Numbered from the stretch's first letter, positions 8,359-16,579 are shown. The stretch is 64,000 nt of DNA from Paraburkholderia heleia NBRC 101817 (GCF_000739775.1 NZ_BBJH01000036.1:1-64000), one strand, 5' to 3'. The notes: generated by a model not told the origin, from the sequence alone. Program-made: numbers and translations.

Positions 8359-8711
8359 TTTCGGGGGCCTCGAAGCGATGCGCGTATTACGAAGTCGCCG
8401 TGCGCTGATGGCGATCAATTGACCTGATTATAGGTCGAATATTTAGTCGCGTATTTGGTCGTTCCCGCAAAACGAAACGTCTGCACTGACGGCCGCACGC
8501 CACTTCTCCCTCCCGCGCACCCCGCCACCGATTCCGCGAATTGCCCGCATTTTTCCGCCCTGATCCATCGATCATGGGGCGCTCACCTTCGAAATAATTC
8601 CAACATCGGAAAAGGCCTTGCGCACGACGCCAGGCCGGTAGCCATCCAGCGCCATTCCAGCAACAGACGACCGGCGGCGGCATAAGCCGCTCACCTCATC
8701 AGGGGCTTAGC
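8359..8711. other. intergenic region between antitoxin and flhF
   Basis: 353 bases without a convincing gene. The part nearest the antitoxin is AT-rich compared with its surroundings and holds the toxin-antitoxin promoter/operator described separately. The remainder up to the flhF start shows no clear promoter; a minus-strand open frame at 8387–8683 has no recognisable similarity and overlaps this regulatory DNA. Confidence 0.6.
8427..8461 (-). promoter_or_regulatory. toxin-antitoxin promoter with 12-base direct repeats
   Basis: On the minus strand a perfect TATAAT lies at 8432–8427, about 70 bases before the antitoxin ATG. Directly upstream are two and a third copies of a 12-base direct repeat, on the plus strand GTCGAATATTTA (8434–8445), GTCGCGTATTTG (8446–8457) and GTCG. 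They cover the place where the –35 element should be, as expected of an autoregulatory operator. No good –35 hexamer is seen. Confidence 0.5.
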
Positions 8712-10820
8712 TTGAACATTCGCAAATTCATCGGTGGCACCAGCCGCGACGCGTTACGGCTCGTACGCGAAGCGCTGGGTGCGGACGCCGTCGTTCTGTC
8801 GAACCGCACGCTCGACGACGGCAGCGTCGAAATCGTCGCGCTCGCGGACCGCGATCTCGCGGCGATCGCGCCGGCCGATGCTGCCGCCGCGCAAGGCCTC
8901 GGCGGCCTCGCGGCTCAGGGTGGTCAAGGTGCTCCGTTCGCGCAGCCCTCCGCCGCCATGACGCCAATGTCGCGCACGCCGCGCGCGGCGTCTGGCGCCG
9001 CTCCCGCGGCCCTCGCCGCCCCGATCGGCAGTGCGAACCCGTACGCGAGCGGTATGCCGGACGTCTTCTCCTCGGTGTTCGGCGCGAGCCCGGAAGTGGG
9101 CGCCGAAAATGGCGGCGCGAACGCCGAAGCCGATGCGGATGGCGATCACGCCGCCGACACTGCGGTCTCGCTCGGCCAGGAGGCGTCGGCCGCGTCTGCC
9201 GCCATCGCTGCGCGTTCGCCTTCTTCGCGCGCCGCTGCGGGGCAGCAGGCCGCTCAATCGCCGATGCCCGCGACGCGGCAGTCCGCGGTGCAAGCAGCGC
9301 AGTCGGCACAGCAAGCCATGCCGGGTCAGCAAACGCCGCTGCAAATGGCGCTGCAGGCGGCAACCGGGTCGCTCGCCTCGCCGGCCTTCGCGCCATCGTT
9401 TGCGTCCACGGCGCCGGCCGCGAACTCAAACGCCCAGGCGGCAGCGCATGAAGCCGCAGCACGGCTCGAACAGGCCGCCGCGGCGCCGGCGAGCGACGCG
9501 CCGCGCACCATGGCCGAGTCGAATCCCTGGCTGATCGACCACGCCCGCCGCATCGCGAGCCAGCAGAACGCGCCGCGCGTGCCGGGCATGACGCCCGCCG
9601 CCGCCGCCGCGCGCGGCCTTGGCAGCGTCGCCGACCCGGTGCTGCCGCACGATGTCGATGCCAGCACGCCCGACTGGGCGCTCGAGGCCGCCCATGTCGC
9701 CGCGCGCCGCGCCGCGCAGCGCCTCGGCCACGGTCCGGAAGCCGCGGGCCTCGCGCCCGGCAACCGCAATGCGCAGGGCGCCGAGGGCGCCAGCGCCGCG
9801 CAAACCGTGAGCGAAGCGATCCGCGCGCGCATCGAGCAGGTCGTCAACGAAACCGTGATGCACGAGCTCGCCTCCATGCGCGGCATGATGGAAGAGCAGT
9901 TCGCGGGCCTCCTGTGGGGCGAGCGCCAGCGCCGCAGCCCGGTGCAGGGCGCGCTCACCAAGCAGCTGTTCGCCGCGGGCTTCTCGGCGCAGCTCGTGAA
10001 GATGATGATCGACCGCCTGCCCGAAGTCGAAACCGAAGAGGCCGGCATGGAGTGGCTGCAGTCGGTGCTCGAATCGAACCTGCCTGTGCTCGAAGACGAA
10101 GAAGCGCTCATGGAGCGCGGCGGCGTGTTCGCGCTGATGGGCCCGACGGGCGTGGGCAAGACCACGACCACGGCGAAGCTCGCCGCGCGCTGCGTGATGC
10201 GCTTCGGCGCGAGCAAGGTGGCGCTGCTCACCACCGACAGCTACCGGATCGGCGGCCACGAGCAACTGCGCATCTTCGGCAAGATCCTCGGCGTCTCGGT
10301 GCACGCGGTGCGCGACGGCGCGGACCTCCAGCTCGCGCTCACCGAACTCAAGAACAAGCACATCGTGCTGATCGACACGATCGGCATGAGCCAGCGCGAC
10401 CGCGCCGTGGCCGACCAGATCGCCATGCTGTGCGGCGCGGGCCGCCCGGTGCAGCGCCTCTTGCTGCTCTCGGCGACCAACCACGGCGACACGCTCAACG
10501 AAGTCGTGCAGGCCTACCAGAGCGGCCCGGACAACGCGCCGCTCACGGGCTGCATCCTCACCAAGCTCGACGAGGCCACCAACCTCGGCAGCGCGCTCGA
10601 CACGGTGCTGCGCTACAAACTGCCGGTGTATTACGTCTCGACGGGCCAGAAGGTCCCCGAGAACCTTTACGTGGCGACGCGACGCTTCCTGATCCGCAGC
10701 GCTTTCTGCATACCGCGGGAGAGCTCGCCGTTCGTGCCGCACGAAGACGATATCCCGGCGCTGCTGTCGGCACTCTCGACGCGTTCGAATTCGCAGGCTC
10801 CCGAGGTCAGGTTTGGATAA
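8712..10820 (+). CDS. flhF: FlhF, SRP-type GTPase for flagellar placement
   Basis: 702-residue FlhF. An N-terminal B domain begins NIRKFIGGTSRDALRLVREALG; residues ~60–370 are a low-complexity Ala/Gln/Ser/Pro linker; the N and G domains follow. GTPase motifs: P-loop GPTGVGKT at 477–484, TTDSYRIGGHEQL (G2), DTIGMSQRD (G3) and TKLDEATNLG (G4, from 617). FlhF recruits the first flagellar components to the membrane site. The start is TTG 8712 with AGGGGC ten bases upstream. The gene overlaps flhG by eight bases. The linker makes it much longer than the ~450–500 residues common in other bacteria. Confidence 0.95.
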   Translation: MNIRKFIGGTSRDALRLVREALGADAVVLSNRTLDDGSVEIVALADRDLAAIAPADAAAAQGLGGLAAQGGQGAPFAQPSAAMTPMSRTPRAASGAAPAALAAPIGSANPYASGMPDVFSSVFGASPEVGAENGGANAEADADGDHAADTAVSLGQEASAASAAIAARSPSSRAAAGQQAAQSPMPATRQSAVQAAQSAQQAMPGQQTPLQMALQAATGSLASPAFAPSFASTAPAANSNAQAAAHEAAARLEQAAAAPASDAPRTMAESNPWLIDHARRIASQQNAPRVPGMTPAAAAARGLGSVADPVLPHDVDASTPDWALEAAHVAARRAAQRLGHGPEAAGLAPGNRNAQGAEGASAAQTVSEAIRARIEQVVNETVMHELASMRGMMEEQFAGLLWGERQRRSPVQGALTKQLFAAGFSAQLVKMMIDRLPEVETEEAGMEWLQSVLESNLPVLEDEEALMERGGVFALMGPTGVGKTTTTAKLAARCVMRFGASKVALLTTDSYRIGGHEQLRIFGKILGVSVHAVRDGADLQLALTELKNKHIVLIDTIGMSQRDRAVADQIAMLCGAGRPVQRLLLLSATNHGDTLNEVVQAYQSGPDNAPLTGCILTKLDEATNLGSALDTVLRYKLPVYYVSTGQKVPENLYVATRRFLIRSAFCIPRESSPFVPHEDDIPALLSALSTRSNSQAPEVRFG

Positions 10821-11904
10821 GTTCGTCATCGATCAGGCCGAAGGGCTGCGGCGGCTTCTTGCACGCGAAGGCTCGCGCGTGGTCGCGGTGACGGGCGGCG
10901 CCGGTTCGCCCGGGCGCACGACCGCCGTGGTCAATCTCGCGGCGGCGCTCACCGCGCAGGGCAAGGACGTGCTCGTGATCGACGAGTGTCTGGGGCCCCG
11001 CTCGGTCTGCTCGCAGGTGGGCGGTGTGCGCGGCGCGGGCAGCTTCGCCGCCGTCATGCGCGGCGAGCGCACGCTCGAGGAAGCCGTCGGCCGCCATGCG
11101 CTCGGCTTCGGCGTGCTGGTCGCCTCGCGCGACCACCGCGCGCAGTACACGGCCGCCCAGTTGCAGAAGGTCATTTCGGGTCCCGCGGACATCGTGTTGA
11201 TCGACGCGCAGCTCGACGCCGAAGGCGCGCTTTCGCCGCTCGCCATGCACGCGCACGACGTGCTGATCGTGATGCGCATCGGCGCGCAGTCGATCACGGA
11301 CGCCTACGCGTGCATGAAGCGGCTGCACTTCGCGCATGCGATCGCGCAGTTTCGCGTACTGGCGAATCATGTGGCGAACGCGAGCGACGCGCAGACCGCG
11401 ATCGAGAACCTCGCCGGGGTGGCGAGCCGCTACCTGAGCGTGTCGCTCGAAAGTGCCGGAAGCGTCGCCGCCGATCAGCACATGGCGCAGGCGCTCAGGC
11501 TCGCACGCTGCATCGTCGATGCGTTTCCGTCGACGGCCGCCGCGCGCGATTTCCGCCACGTGGCCGACGAATTGCCGCACTGGCCGATGCGGCCCGCGGT
11601 CTCGGCGTGCTCGCCGGCCACGGCGCGCGCGGCCGCAGCGTTCGGCGCGACGCACGAAGAACATGTAGCGGCGGGCCACGCACCCGCCGACGATCTGGAC
11701 GGCGCGCTGCAAGCCGGCGTCCAGCCACCCGCTGCCCATGCAACAAACGCCGCACACAGCACGCTCGCCGCGAACGCCGATTCGTTCGTGGCGGCCGTGA
11801 CGGGTGTGCATCCCGCACCCAACGCAACATCCGCGGCCGCATCGGCCCATGTGGGCTGGCGCACCGATACGCCCGCGCAGCGGACGTCGCCGCAGCACGT
11901 CTGA
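10813..11904 (+). CDS. flhG: FlhG (FleN/YlxH), MinD-like flagellar number regulator with degenerate ATPase site
   Basis: 363-residue MinD/ParA-like partner of FlhF. The N-terminal DQAEGLR (7–13) is the DQAxxLR helix known to stimulate FlhF GTPase. The fold follows, but the deviant Walker A that normally reads KGGVGKT is GAGSPGRTT here (Arg35 in place of the P-loop lysine, no signature lysine), and the next acidic motif DADLG is DECLG (57–61). The C-terminal ~100 residues are low-complexity Ala/His/Thr. The start is TTG 10813, inside the end of flhF. It probably still activates FlhF, but normal ATP hydrolysis is doubtful. Confidence 0.9.
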   Translation: MDKFVIDQAEGLRRLLAREGSRVVAVTGGAGSPGRTTAVVNLAAALTAQGKDVLVIDECLGPRSVCSQVGGVRGAGSFAAVMRGERTLEEAVGRHALGFGVLVASRDHRAQYTAAQLQKVISGPADIVLIDAQLDAEGALSPLAMHAHDVLIVMRIGAQSITDAYACMKRLHFAHAIAQFRVLANHVANASDAQTAIENLAGVASRYLSVSLESAGSVAADQHMAQALRLARCIVDAFPSTAAARDFRHVADELPHWPMRPAVSACSPATARAAAAFGATHEEHVAAGHAPADDLDGALQAGVQPPAAHATNAAHSTLAANADSFVAAVTGVHPAPNATSAAASAHVGWRTDTPAQRTSPQHV

Positions 11905-11951
11905 CGTGCGCACGACGACGCCAATCAGGGACATGAGAAGTGGAGAGCACG

Positions 11952-12683
11952 ATGTATAACGCTCAAGGAAAAATTTCGCAGGCCGACGTGCTCGCGAAGT
12001 ATGCGCCGCTCGTGAGACGGCTTGGCTTGCAGCTCGTGGCCAAGATGCCGGCGAGCGTGGACCTCGACGACCTGATCCAGGCCGGCATGATCGGCCTGCT
12101 CGACGCGGCCAACCGCTACAAGGAAGATCAGGGCGCGCAGTTCGAGACCTACGCGAGCCAGCGCATTCGCGGCGCGATGCTCGACGAGCTGCGCAGCAAC
12201 GACTGGCTGCCGCGCAGCCTGCGCCGCACCTCGCGCGAAGTGGAAAGCGCGGTGCACCAGGTGGAGCAGCGGCTCGGGCGCTCGGCCAGCGAAACGGAGA
12301 TCGCCGAGCATCTGAGCATGCCGCTCGACGAGTATCAGAGCATGCTGCAGGACCTGCACGGCAGCCAGCTCATCTACTACGAAGACTTCGACCGCTCCGC
12401 CGAGGACGAACCGTTCCTCGACCGCTATTGCGTCGATCATTCGGACCCGCTTTCGGCGCTGCTCGACGACAGCCTGCGCGGCGCGCTCGTCGAGGCGATC
12501 GAGCGGCTGCCCGAGCGCGAGAAGCTGCTGATGTCGCTCTACTACGAGCGCGGCATGAACCTGCGCGAGATCGGCGCGGTAATGGAGGTCAGCGAGTCGC
12601 GCGTGTGCCAGCTGCACAGCCAGGCGGTGGCGCGCTTGCGCACGCGGCTGCGCGAGATGTCGTGGGCCGGCCAGGAGAATTGA
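11952..12683 (+). CDS. fliA: FliA, flagellar sigma factor (sigma28)
   Basis: 243-residue sigma28, which directs late flagellar transcription and is held by FlgM until hook completion. Region 2 is seen in YAPLVRRLGLQL, DLDDLIQAGMIGLLDA and FETYASQRIRGAMLDELR; region 3 in LPRSLRR; region 4 in ERLPEREKLLMSLYYERGMNLREIG plus the helix-turn-helix VSESRVCQLHSQA. The start is ATG 11952 with GGAGAG at 11942–11947; a GTG in frame at 11940 has a poorer site. It ends the flhBA…fliA run and is followed by a strong terminator. Its candidate promoters in this window lie before flgM, ycgR, flgK and fliS. Confidence 0.96.
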   Translation: MYNAQGKISQADVLAKYAPLVRRLGLQLVAKMPASVDLDDLIQAGMIGLLDAANRYKEDQGAQFETYASQRIRGAMLDELRSNDWLPRSLRRTSREVESAVHQVEQRLGRSASETEIAEHLSMPLDEYQSMLQDLHGSQLIYYEDFDRSAEDEPFLDRYCVDHSDPLSALLDDSLRGALVEAIERLPEREKLLMSLYYERGMNLREIGAVMEVSESRVCQLHSQAVARLRTRLREMSWAGQEN

Positions 12684-12731
12684 CCTGATCGACGGTGCGC
12701 GCGGTTGTCGGCGCGGACCGTGTGTGGTGAG

Positions 12732-12766
12732 AGAGCCGGGGTGCGAGAGCACTCCGGCTCTTTTTT
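12732..12766 (+). terminator. intrinsic terminator after fliA
   Basis: A 13-bp stem (12732–12744 with 12749–12761, one G·T pair) with a GAGA tetraloop, followed by a run of six T. It lies 48 bases after the fliA stop and is a textbook Rho-independent terminator. Confidence 0.92.
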
Positions 12767-12788
12767 GGGGTGGACTGGACTCGCACAA

Positions 12789-12822
12789 ACAAAAGCCGAA
12801 GCATTGCCGCTTCGGCTTTTGT
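12789..12822. terminator. bidirectional terminator between fliA and flgN
   Basis: Perfect 14-bp inverted repeat ACAAAAGCCGAAGC / GCTTCGGCTTTTGT around a six-base loop, with T-runs on both strands. It lies 27 bases beyond the end of flgN (minus strand) and can stop transcription from both sides. Confidence 0.9.
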
Positions 12823-12848
12823 CTTTGGCGAACGCTGTGTGTGCTCGC

Positions 12849-13292
12849 TTACAGCCCGAACGCCGGCAGCCGCCCATCGGGACCGTACAGCATCGCGCCG
12901 TTGCCCGTTTCGCCGCGCAGGATCGAGAGCGCGCGGCGGTTATGCTCCATGCGCGTGCGGATCATCATGCCGATCGTGAGATTCTTGCGGCGCGCACGCT
13001 CGGTCGATCCCTTGAGCAGTTCCCACTGGCCCGCCAGACGCGTGTCGCCGTCGCAGGCCATTTCGATACCTTTGCGGCCGCCCGGCAGGCCGAGGCTGGC
13101 CAGTTGCGCGTCGCGCGCCTTTTCAAGGCCCGCGAGACGCTGCGTGAGCGTCGTCTTCTGCTCGACGATCTGCGGCAGCGCTTCCATGCCGTCGGCCGAC
13201 ACGAGCGCCTTCTCTTCATAGGCGAGCAGCGACGCGAACGCCTCAACCGTGGCGTGTTCGTCGATCAGTGTGGCCAACAAGGCATCTTTCAT
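12849..13292 (-). CDS. flgN: FlgN, chaperone for FlgK and FlgL
   Basis: 147-residue, largely helical FlgN-type export chaperone for the hook-filament junction proteins FlgK and FlgL, encoded at 24440–27723. Typical features are the N-terminal helix with LLATLIDEHATVEAFASLLAYEEKAL, the QKTTLTQRLAGLEKARDAQL helix, and the C-terminal NLTIGMMIRTRMEHNRRALSIL with a tail ending LYGPDGRL. It follows flgM by 50 bases on the minus strand. Confidence 0.92.
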   Translation of the reverse strand: MKDALLATLIDEHATVEAFASLLAYEEKALVSADGMEALPQIVEQKTTLTQRLAGLEKARDAQLASLGLPGGRKGIEMACDGDTRLAGQWELLKGSTERARRKNLTIGMMIRTRMEHNRRALSILRGETGNGAMLYGPDGRLPAFGL

Positions 13293-13342
13293 TGCAAGGC
13301 ACCCAAAAAAGCGAGGTTTGCGCGGCGCTCGTACGTCAAACG

Positions 13343-13699
13343 TCAGTTGCCCGACGTCGGCTTCATGAGATCGCGGGCGGTCTGGATCACGCCGTCGGCA
13401 ATCTTGCCGGAGTCGATCTGCAACGTGCCGTTGCGGATCGCGTCCTTGATCGACTGCACATGCGCCGTGTCGATGTCGGCGGACCCGCTCGCCGCGAGCG
13501 AGCGCAGCGTCGACGAGAGCGACGAGAGGCTTACGTTCGCGCCGCCTTGAGCAGCGCCGGTCGCGCCCGCAGCGTTCGCGCCGGAGTTGGCCGCGGTGTC
13601 GGTGCCGGCGGCGCCTGGGCCGGTCGAATCGGCTTGCGTGCGCGCGAGGCCATCCTGCAGCGTGCGCGGACCATTGCGGGTGGAGGAGTCAACTTTCAC
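13343..13699 (-). CDS. flgM: FlgM, anti-sigma28 factor
   Basis: 118-residue FlgM, which binds FliA and is exported through the finished hook-basal body to release late gene expression. The C-terminal sigma-binding half is recognisable: VSLSSLSSTLRSLA, IDTAHVQSIKDAIRNGTLQIDSGKIADGVIQTARDLM. The N-terminal half is a long, disordered Ala/Gly/Thr-rich stretch. The start is GTG 13699 (VKVDSSTRNGP), matching the usual MKVDS opening, with AGGA upstream; the open frame to 13738 would run into the promoter. It has its own sigma28-type promoter plus read-through from flgA. Confidence 0.92.
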   Translation of the reverse strand: MKVDSSTRNGPRTLQDGLARTQADSTGPGAAGTDTAANSGANAAGATGAAQGGANVSLSSLSSTLRSLAASGSADIDTAHVQSIKDAIRNGTLQIDSGKIADGVIQTARDLMKPTSGN

Positions 13700-13728
13700 G
13701 ATGGGCGTTCCTGATCGATTTGACCTTG

Positions 13729-13756
13729 ATAACGGCACAGGTCGGGCCGAACTTTA
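13729..13756 (-). promoter_or_regulatory. sigma28-type promoter of flgM
   Basis: On the minus strand, TAAAGTTC (13756–13749) and GCCGTTAT (13736–13729), compared with the consensus TAAAGTTT–N11–GCCGATAA: 7/8 and 6/8 matches with a 12-base spacer. The –10 ends 29 bases before the flgM GTG, and the element lies between flgA and flgM. Confidence 0.75.
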
Positions 13757-13879
13757 GCCGAAAAGTCCACCGTTACATGCTGTTACGTGCGCTGGCGCAC
13801 CAGGCCGGAAACGGCCGGATCGGGCCGCCGGCCGGGGTTCGGTGCGCCCCGGTCCGGCCCTTGCCGGCGGTTACCGGCC

Positions 13880-15172
13880 CTAGATCTGCACCTGCACGGT
13901 ACCTGCGTCCCTGACCACGCCCGAGATGATCTGGCCGCCGCTCGTGCGCACGCGCACCTGCTGGCCGGGCTCGGCGTTGTTGAGCGCGCTGCCCTCGGCC
14001 GAGATCGTGAAGTTGCTGCCCACGGCGATCACCTTGACCGTCTGTCCGATGGCCACCGAAGCGGCGCTGCGCAGCATGTCGGTGCGCAGCGGCAGTCCCG
14101 CGGCTATGCGCGCGAGCGCGACGGCGCCCGTCGCCTGCCTGGGATCGGTGATGATGGTCTGCGGCAGGTTCGCGAGGTCGCCCGCGCGCGGCATGAAGTC
14201 GGCGGCCGAAAGCGCTTCGCCGGCGCCGATCTGGCGCGAGGCGACGTAGTAGGTGATGTCCACGGCAATGCGCGCGCTCACATAGAGCGTCCACGGCTTC
14301 GCGCCGATGCAGCGCACGCCCACGGTCGTGTGGCCATAGGTGCGCGCGCCGGGCGGCATGAACGGCTCGAGCGAAGTGCAGGCCGCGAGGCCGCGCGGAA
14401 ACACCGGCGCAACCGTGATGCTCACGTGGCCCGGCAAGCCCGCCGACTGCTGCTGCAGGAAGGCGAGCGCGACGGCGCGGATGGATTCGCCGTCCTGCTG
14501 GCCCGGCGGCGTGGCCGGCACGTTCGTGGCGACGGCGCTGGTATTGGGGTTAGGCGGCGCGCCGGTGCTTGCGCCGGCAACCGGCTTCGCGCCCGCGAGC
14601 GCCGCGGCGCCGGCGTCCACCACCACCGGCGCGACGCGGTTCGCTGCGCTCGACAGGTTCACGCGCTCGAGCGTGCCCGCGTTGTTTGCGTTGGCCGCCG
14701 GCACGCGCATGGGCTGGGCGCTCGCGCCCGGCGCGGGAACCGTGACGATGCGCGGCGCGTCGCCTTGGGCCGCCCGCTCGCCGGGACCCGGAATCGTGAT
14801 CATGCCGTTCGAATCGACGCCCGCGCGCGCATCCTCGGGCACGCCGCGCGAATTCAGATCGGCGTAGCTGGCCGCGCGCAGCGGTGCGGCATCGCTGGCG
14901 GGCGCAAGGCTCGCCACAGCCGCGGCGGGCGTCTTCGCCTGGCTCGCGAGCAGCGCGTTCATCTGCGCGGCGTCGGAGCCCGAGCGGTCGCCGGGGCCCG
15001 CAATAAAGATCTGGCCGCCCGCACCCTCGGGTTGCGGCGCGGTTTGCGCATGAGCGAGCGTCCCGCCGAGCGCACACGCCAGCGCGCCCGTCCAGGACGC
15101 GCTCCACGACAGCGCGCGCGCACGCCGCACGAAGCCGGCGAGCGGCCTGCGGGTAATGGCAGTTTGCGGCAT
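13880..15172 (-). CDS. flgA: FlgA, P-ring assembly chaperone
   Basis: 430-residue periplasmic FlgA, about twice the length of the E. coli protein. The signal peptide ends LACALGGTLAHA. A long Ala/Pro-rich region follows (to ~residue 240), containing repeats of an I-x-GPG motif (FIAGPGDR, ITIPGPGER, VTVPAPG). The conserved SAF/FlgA domain comes last, with VDITYYVASRQIGAGEALSAADF, RIAAGLPLRTDML, and the C-terminal FTISAEGSALNNAEPGQQVRVRTSGG. The start is ATG 15172 with GGAGAACGAC upstream; the open frame upstream of it (to 17323) is antisense to flgB–flgD and not coding. It is transcribed away from flgB. Confidence 0.92.
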   Translation of the reverse strand: MPQTAITRRPLAGFVRRARALSWSASWTGALACALGGTLAHAQTAPQPEGAGGQIFIAGPGDRSGSDAAQMNALLASQAKTPAAAVASLAPASDAAPLRAASYADLNSRGVPEDARAGVDSNGMITIPGPGERAAQGDAPRIVTVPAPGASAQPMRVPAANANNAGTLERVNLSSAANRVAPVVVDAGAAALAGAKPVAGASTGAPPNPNTSAVATNVPATPPGQQDGESIRAVALAFLQQQSAGLPGHVSITVAPVFPRGLAACTSLEPFMPPGARTYGHTTVGVRCIGAKPWTLYVSARIAVDITYYVASRQIGAGEALSAADFMPRAGDLANLPQTIITDPRQATGAVALARIAAGLPLRTDMLRSAASVAIGQTVKVIAVGSNFTISAEGSALNNAEPGQQVRVRTSGGQIISGVVRDAGTVQVQI

Positions 15173-15232
15173 TGTCGTTCTCCATCGAATGCATTGACAC
15201 GCCTCGCATTCTAGGCGGCAGCCCTCGCGCGC

Positions 15233-15280
15233 TTGCGTCGAATAGAGGGGCGCTTTACCGGCTATTCGTCCGATTGGTTC
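15233..15280. promoter_or_regulatory. FlhDC-type box in the flgA–flgB divergent region
   Basis: Inverted repeat CGAATAG (15239–15245) and CTATTCG (15262–15268) separated by 16 bases. This matches the core AATAG(CG)–N12–(CG)CTATT of FlhD4C2 binding sites. The outer quarter-sites are partly conserved: TTGC before the left arm and CGATT three bases after the right arm. It lies 160 bases before flgB and 67 before flgA, as expected for divergent class 2 promoters. Confidence 0.65.
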
Positions 15281-15427
15281 TTGCCACCCCCGCCTAATAT
15301 TCCACTCCATGCGCAAAGGCCTTCGGGCTGCGCGCCTAACGTTTGCGCCGCGCCTGCACCGGTTTCCCGCCGCTGGCGGGCCCGCCGCGCTCACGCCGAA
15401 TCCTTTTCGTTTCACGGAGAACGCCCG

Positions 15428-15943
15428 ATGCTGGACAAACTCGATGCCGAATTCGCCTTTGGGCGCGAAGCGCTCGATGTGCGCGCCACGCGGCAGGCAT
15501 TGATCTCTTCGAACATCGCGAACGCCGACACGCCGGGCTACCAGGCGCGCGACGTGGACTTCGCGGCCTCGCTGGCCGGCGCGCTGCGCCAGCAGGGCGC
15601 GGGCGGCACGGTAGGCATGGCGGCCGCCTCGGGCGGCAACGTCCAGCCGCTCGCCATGGCGCAGCCCGCGGGCGTGACGAGCGGCATGCAGATGGCGGCC
15701 ACGGAGTCGGGCCACATGGCCGGCGACGCGAAGCTGATCCCGACGGGCGGCCCGGCCGATACTTACAAGAGCCAGCTCATGTACCGCACGCCGGTGCAGC
15801 CCGCGCTCGACGGCAACACGGTCGATCTCGACACGGAGCGCGTGCAGTTCGCCGACAACGCGCTGCACTTCGAGTCGGGCATGACGGTGGTCTCGCAGCA
15901 GATCAAGACGATGCTCTCCGCGATCACCTCGGGTTCGAGCTGA
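15428..15943 (+). CDS. flgB: FlgB, proximal rod protein
   Basis: 171-residue proximal rod protein. The N-terminal rod signature ALDVRATRQALISSNIANADTPGYQARDVDF is typical; the C-terminal amphipathic helix MTVVSQQIKTMLSAI pairs with it. The middle (~50–110) is Ala/Gly/Met-rich and longer than in enterics. The start is ATG 15428 with GGAGA at 15416–15420; the longer open frame from 15233 covers the regulatory region. It is the first gene of the flgBCDEFGHIJ operon. Confidence 0.95.
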   Translation: MLDKLDAEFAFGREALDVRATRQALISSNIANADTPGYQARDVDFAASLAGALRQQGAGGTVGMAAASGGNVQPLAMAQPAGVTSGMQMAATESGHMAGDAKLIPTGGPADTYKSQLMYRTPVQPALDGNTVDLDTERVQFADNALHFESGMTVVSQQIKTMLSAITSGSS

Positions 15944-16027
15944 TCGCCCCAGCCGGAAAACGCAGTAACGAAGCCATGAACGACCAACGCGCGCGCGACG
16001 CGCACCTGATGTGAGGTCAACGAAACC

Positions 16028-16453
16028 ATGCCATCCCTGATGAACATCTTCAGCGTTGCGGGCTCCGCCATGACGGCGGAATCGCAGCGTCTGAACGTGA
16101 CGGCGTCCAATCTCGCCAACGCCGACAGCACGACCGGCCCCGACGGCCAGCCGTACAAGGCGAAGCAGGTCGTGTTCGCGGTCAACCCGCTCGGCGGCGC
16201 GCGCACGGCCTCGGGCCAGCAGGTGGGCGGCGTCAGGGTGACCGGCGTGGTGGACGACCCCACGCCGATGAAGCAGACCTACGACCCCGACAATCCTTCC
16301 GCCAACGCGGATGGCTACGTGACGATGCCCAACGTCGATCCGGTGCAGGAGATGGTGAACATGATCTCGGCGTCGCGCTCGTATCAGGCCAACGTCGAAA
16401 CGCTGAACACGGCCAAGCAGTTGATGCTCAAGACCTTGACGATCGGAACCTGA
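16028..16453 (+). CDS. flgC: FlgC, proximal rod protein
   Basis: 141-residue rod protein of usual length. It has the rod/hook motif GSAMTAESQRLNVTASNLANADS, the YKAKQVVF segment and the C-terminal VQEMVNMISASRSYQANVETLNTAKQLM. The start is ATG 16028 (MPSLMNIF); the internal ATG at 16040 is the alternative. It follows flgB by 84 bases. Confidence 0.95.
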   Translation: MPSLMNIFSVAGSAMTAESQRLNVTASNLANADSTTGPDGQPYKAKQVVFAVNPLGGARTASGQQVGGVRVTGVVDDPTPMKQTYDPDNPSANADGYVTMPNVDPVQEMVNMISASRSYQANVETLNTAKQLMLKTLTIGT

Positions 16454-16579
16454 AGCTGAAGCACGGCACGCCGCAGCAAGAAGACAGACTGCAGTCATAC
16501 AGAGACCAGCCGGCGCGCAACGAAGCCGCGCCCGCCACCACCACACGCCAAGCACGAAGCGCAATCGAGGGAGAACGCG

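Noticed and set aside
8387..8683. 98-codon minus-strand frame between antitoxin and flhF
   Set aside because: No recognisable features, no good ribosome site, and it overlaps the antitoxin promoter repeats.
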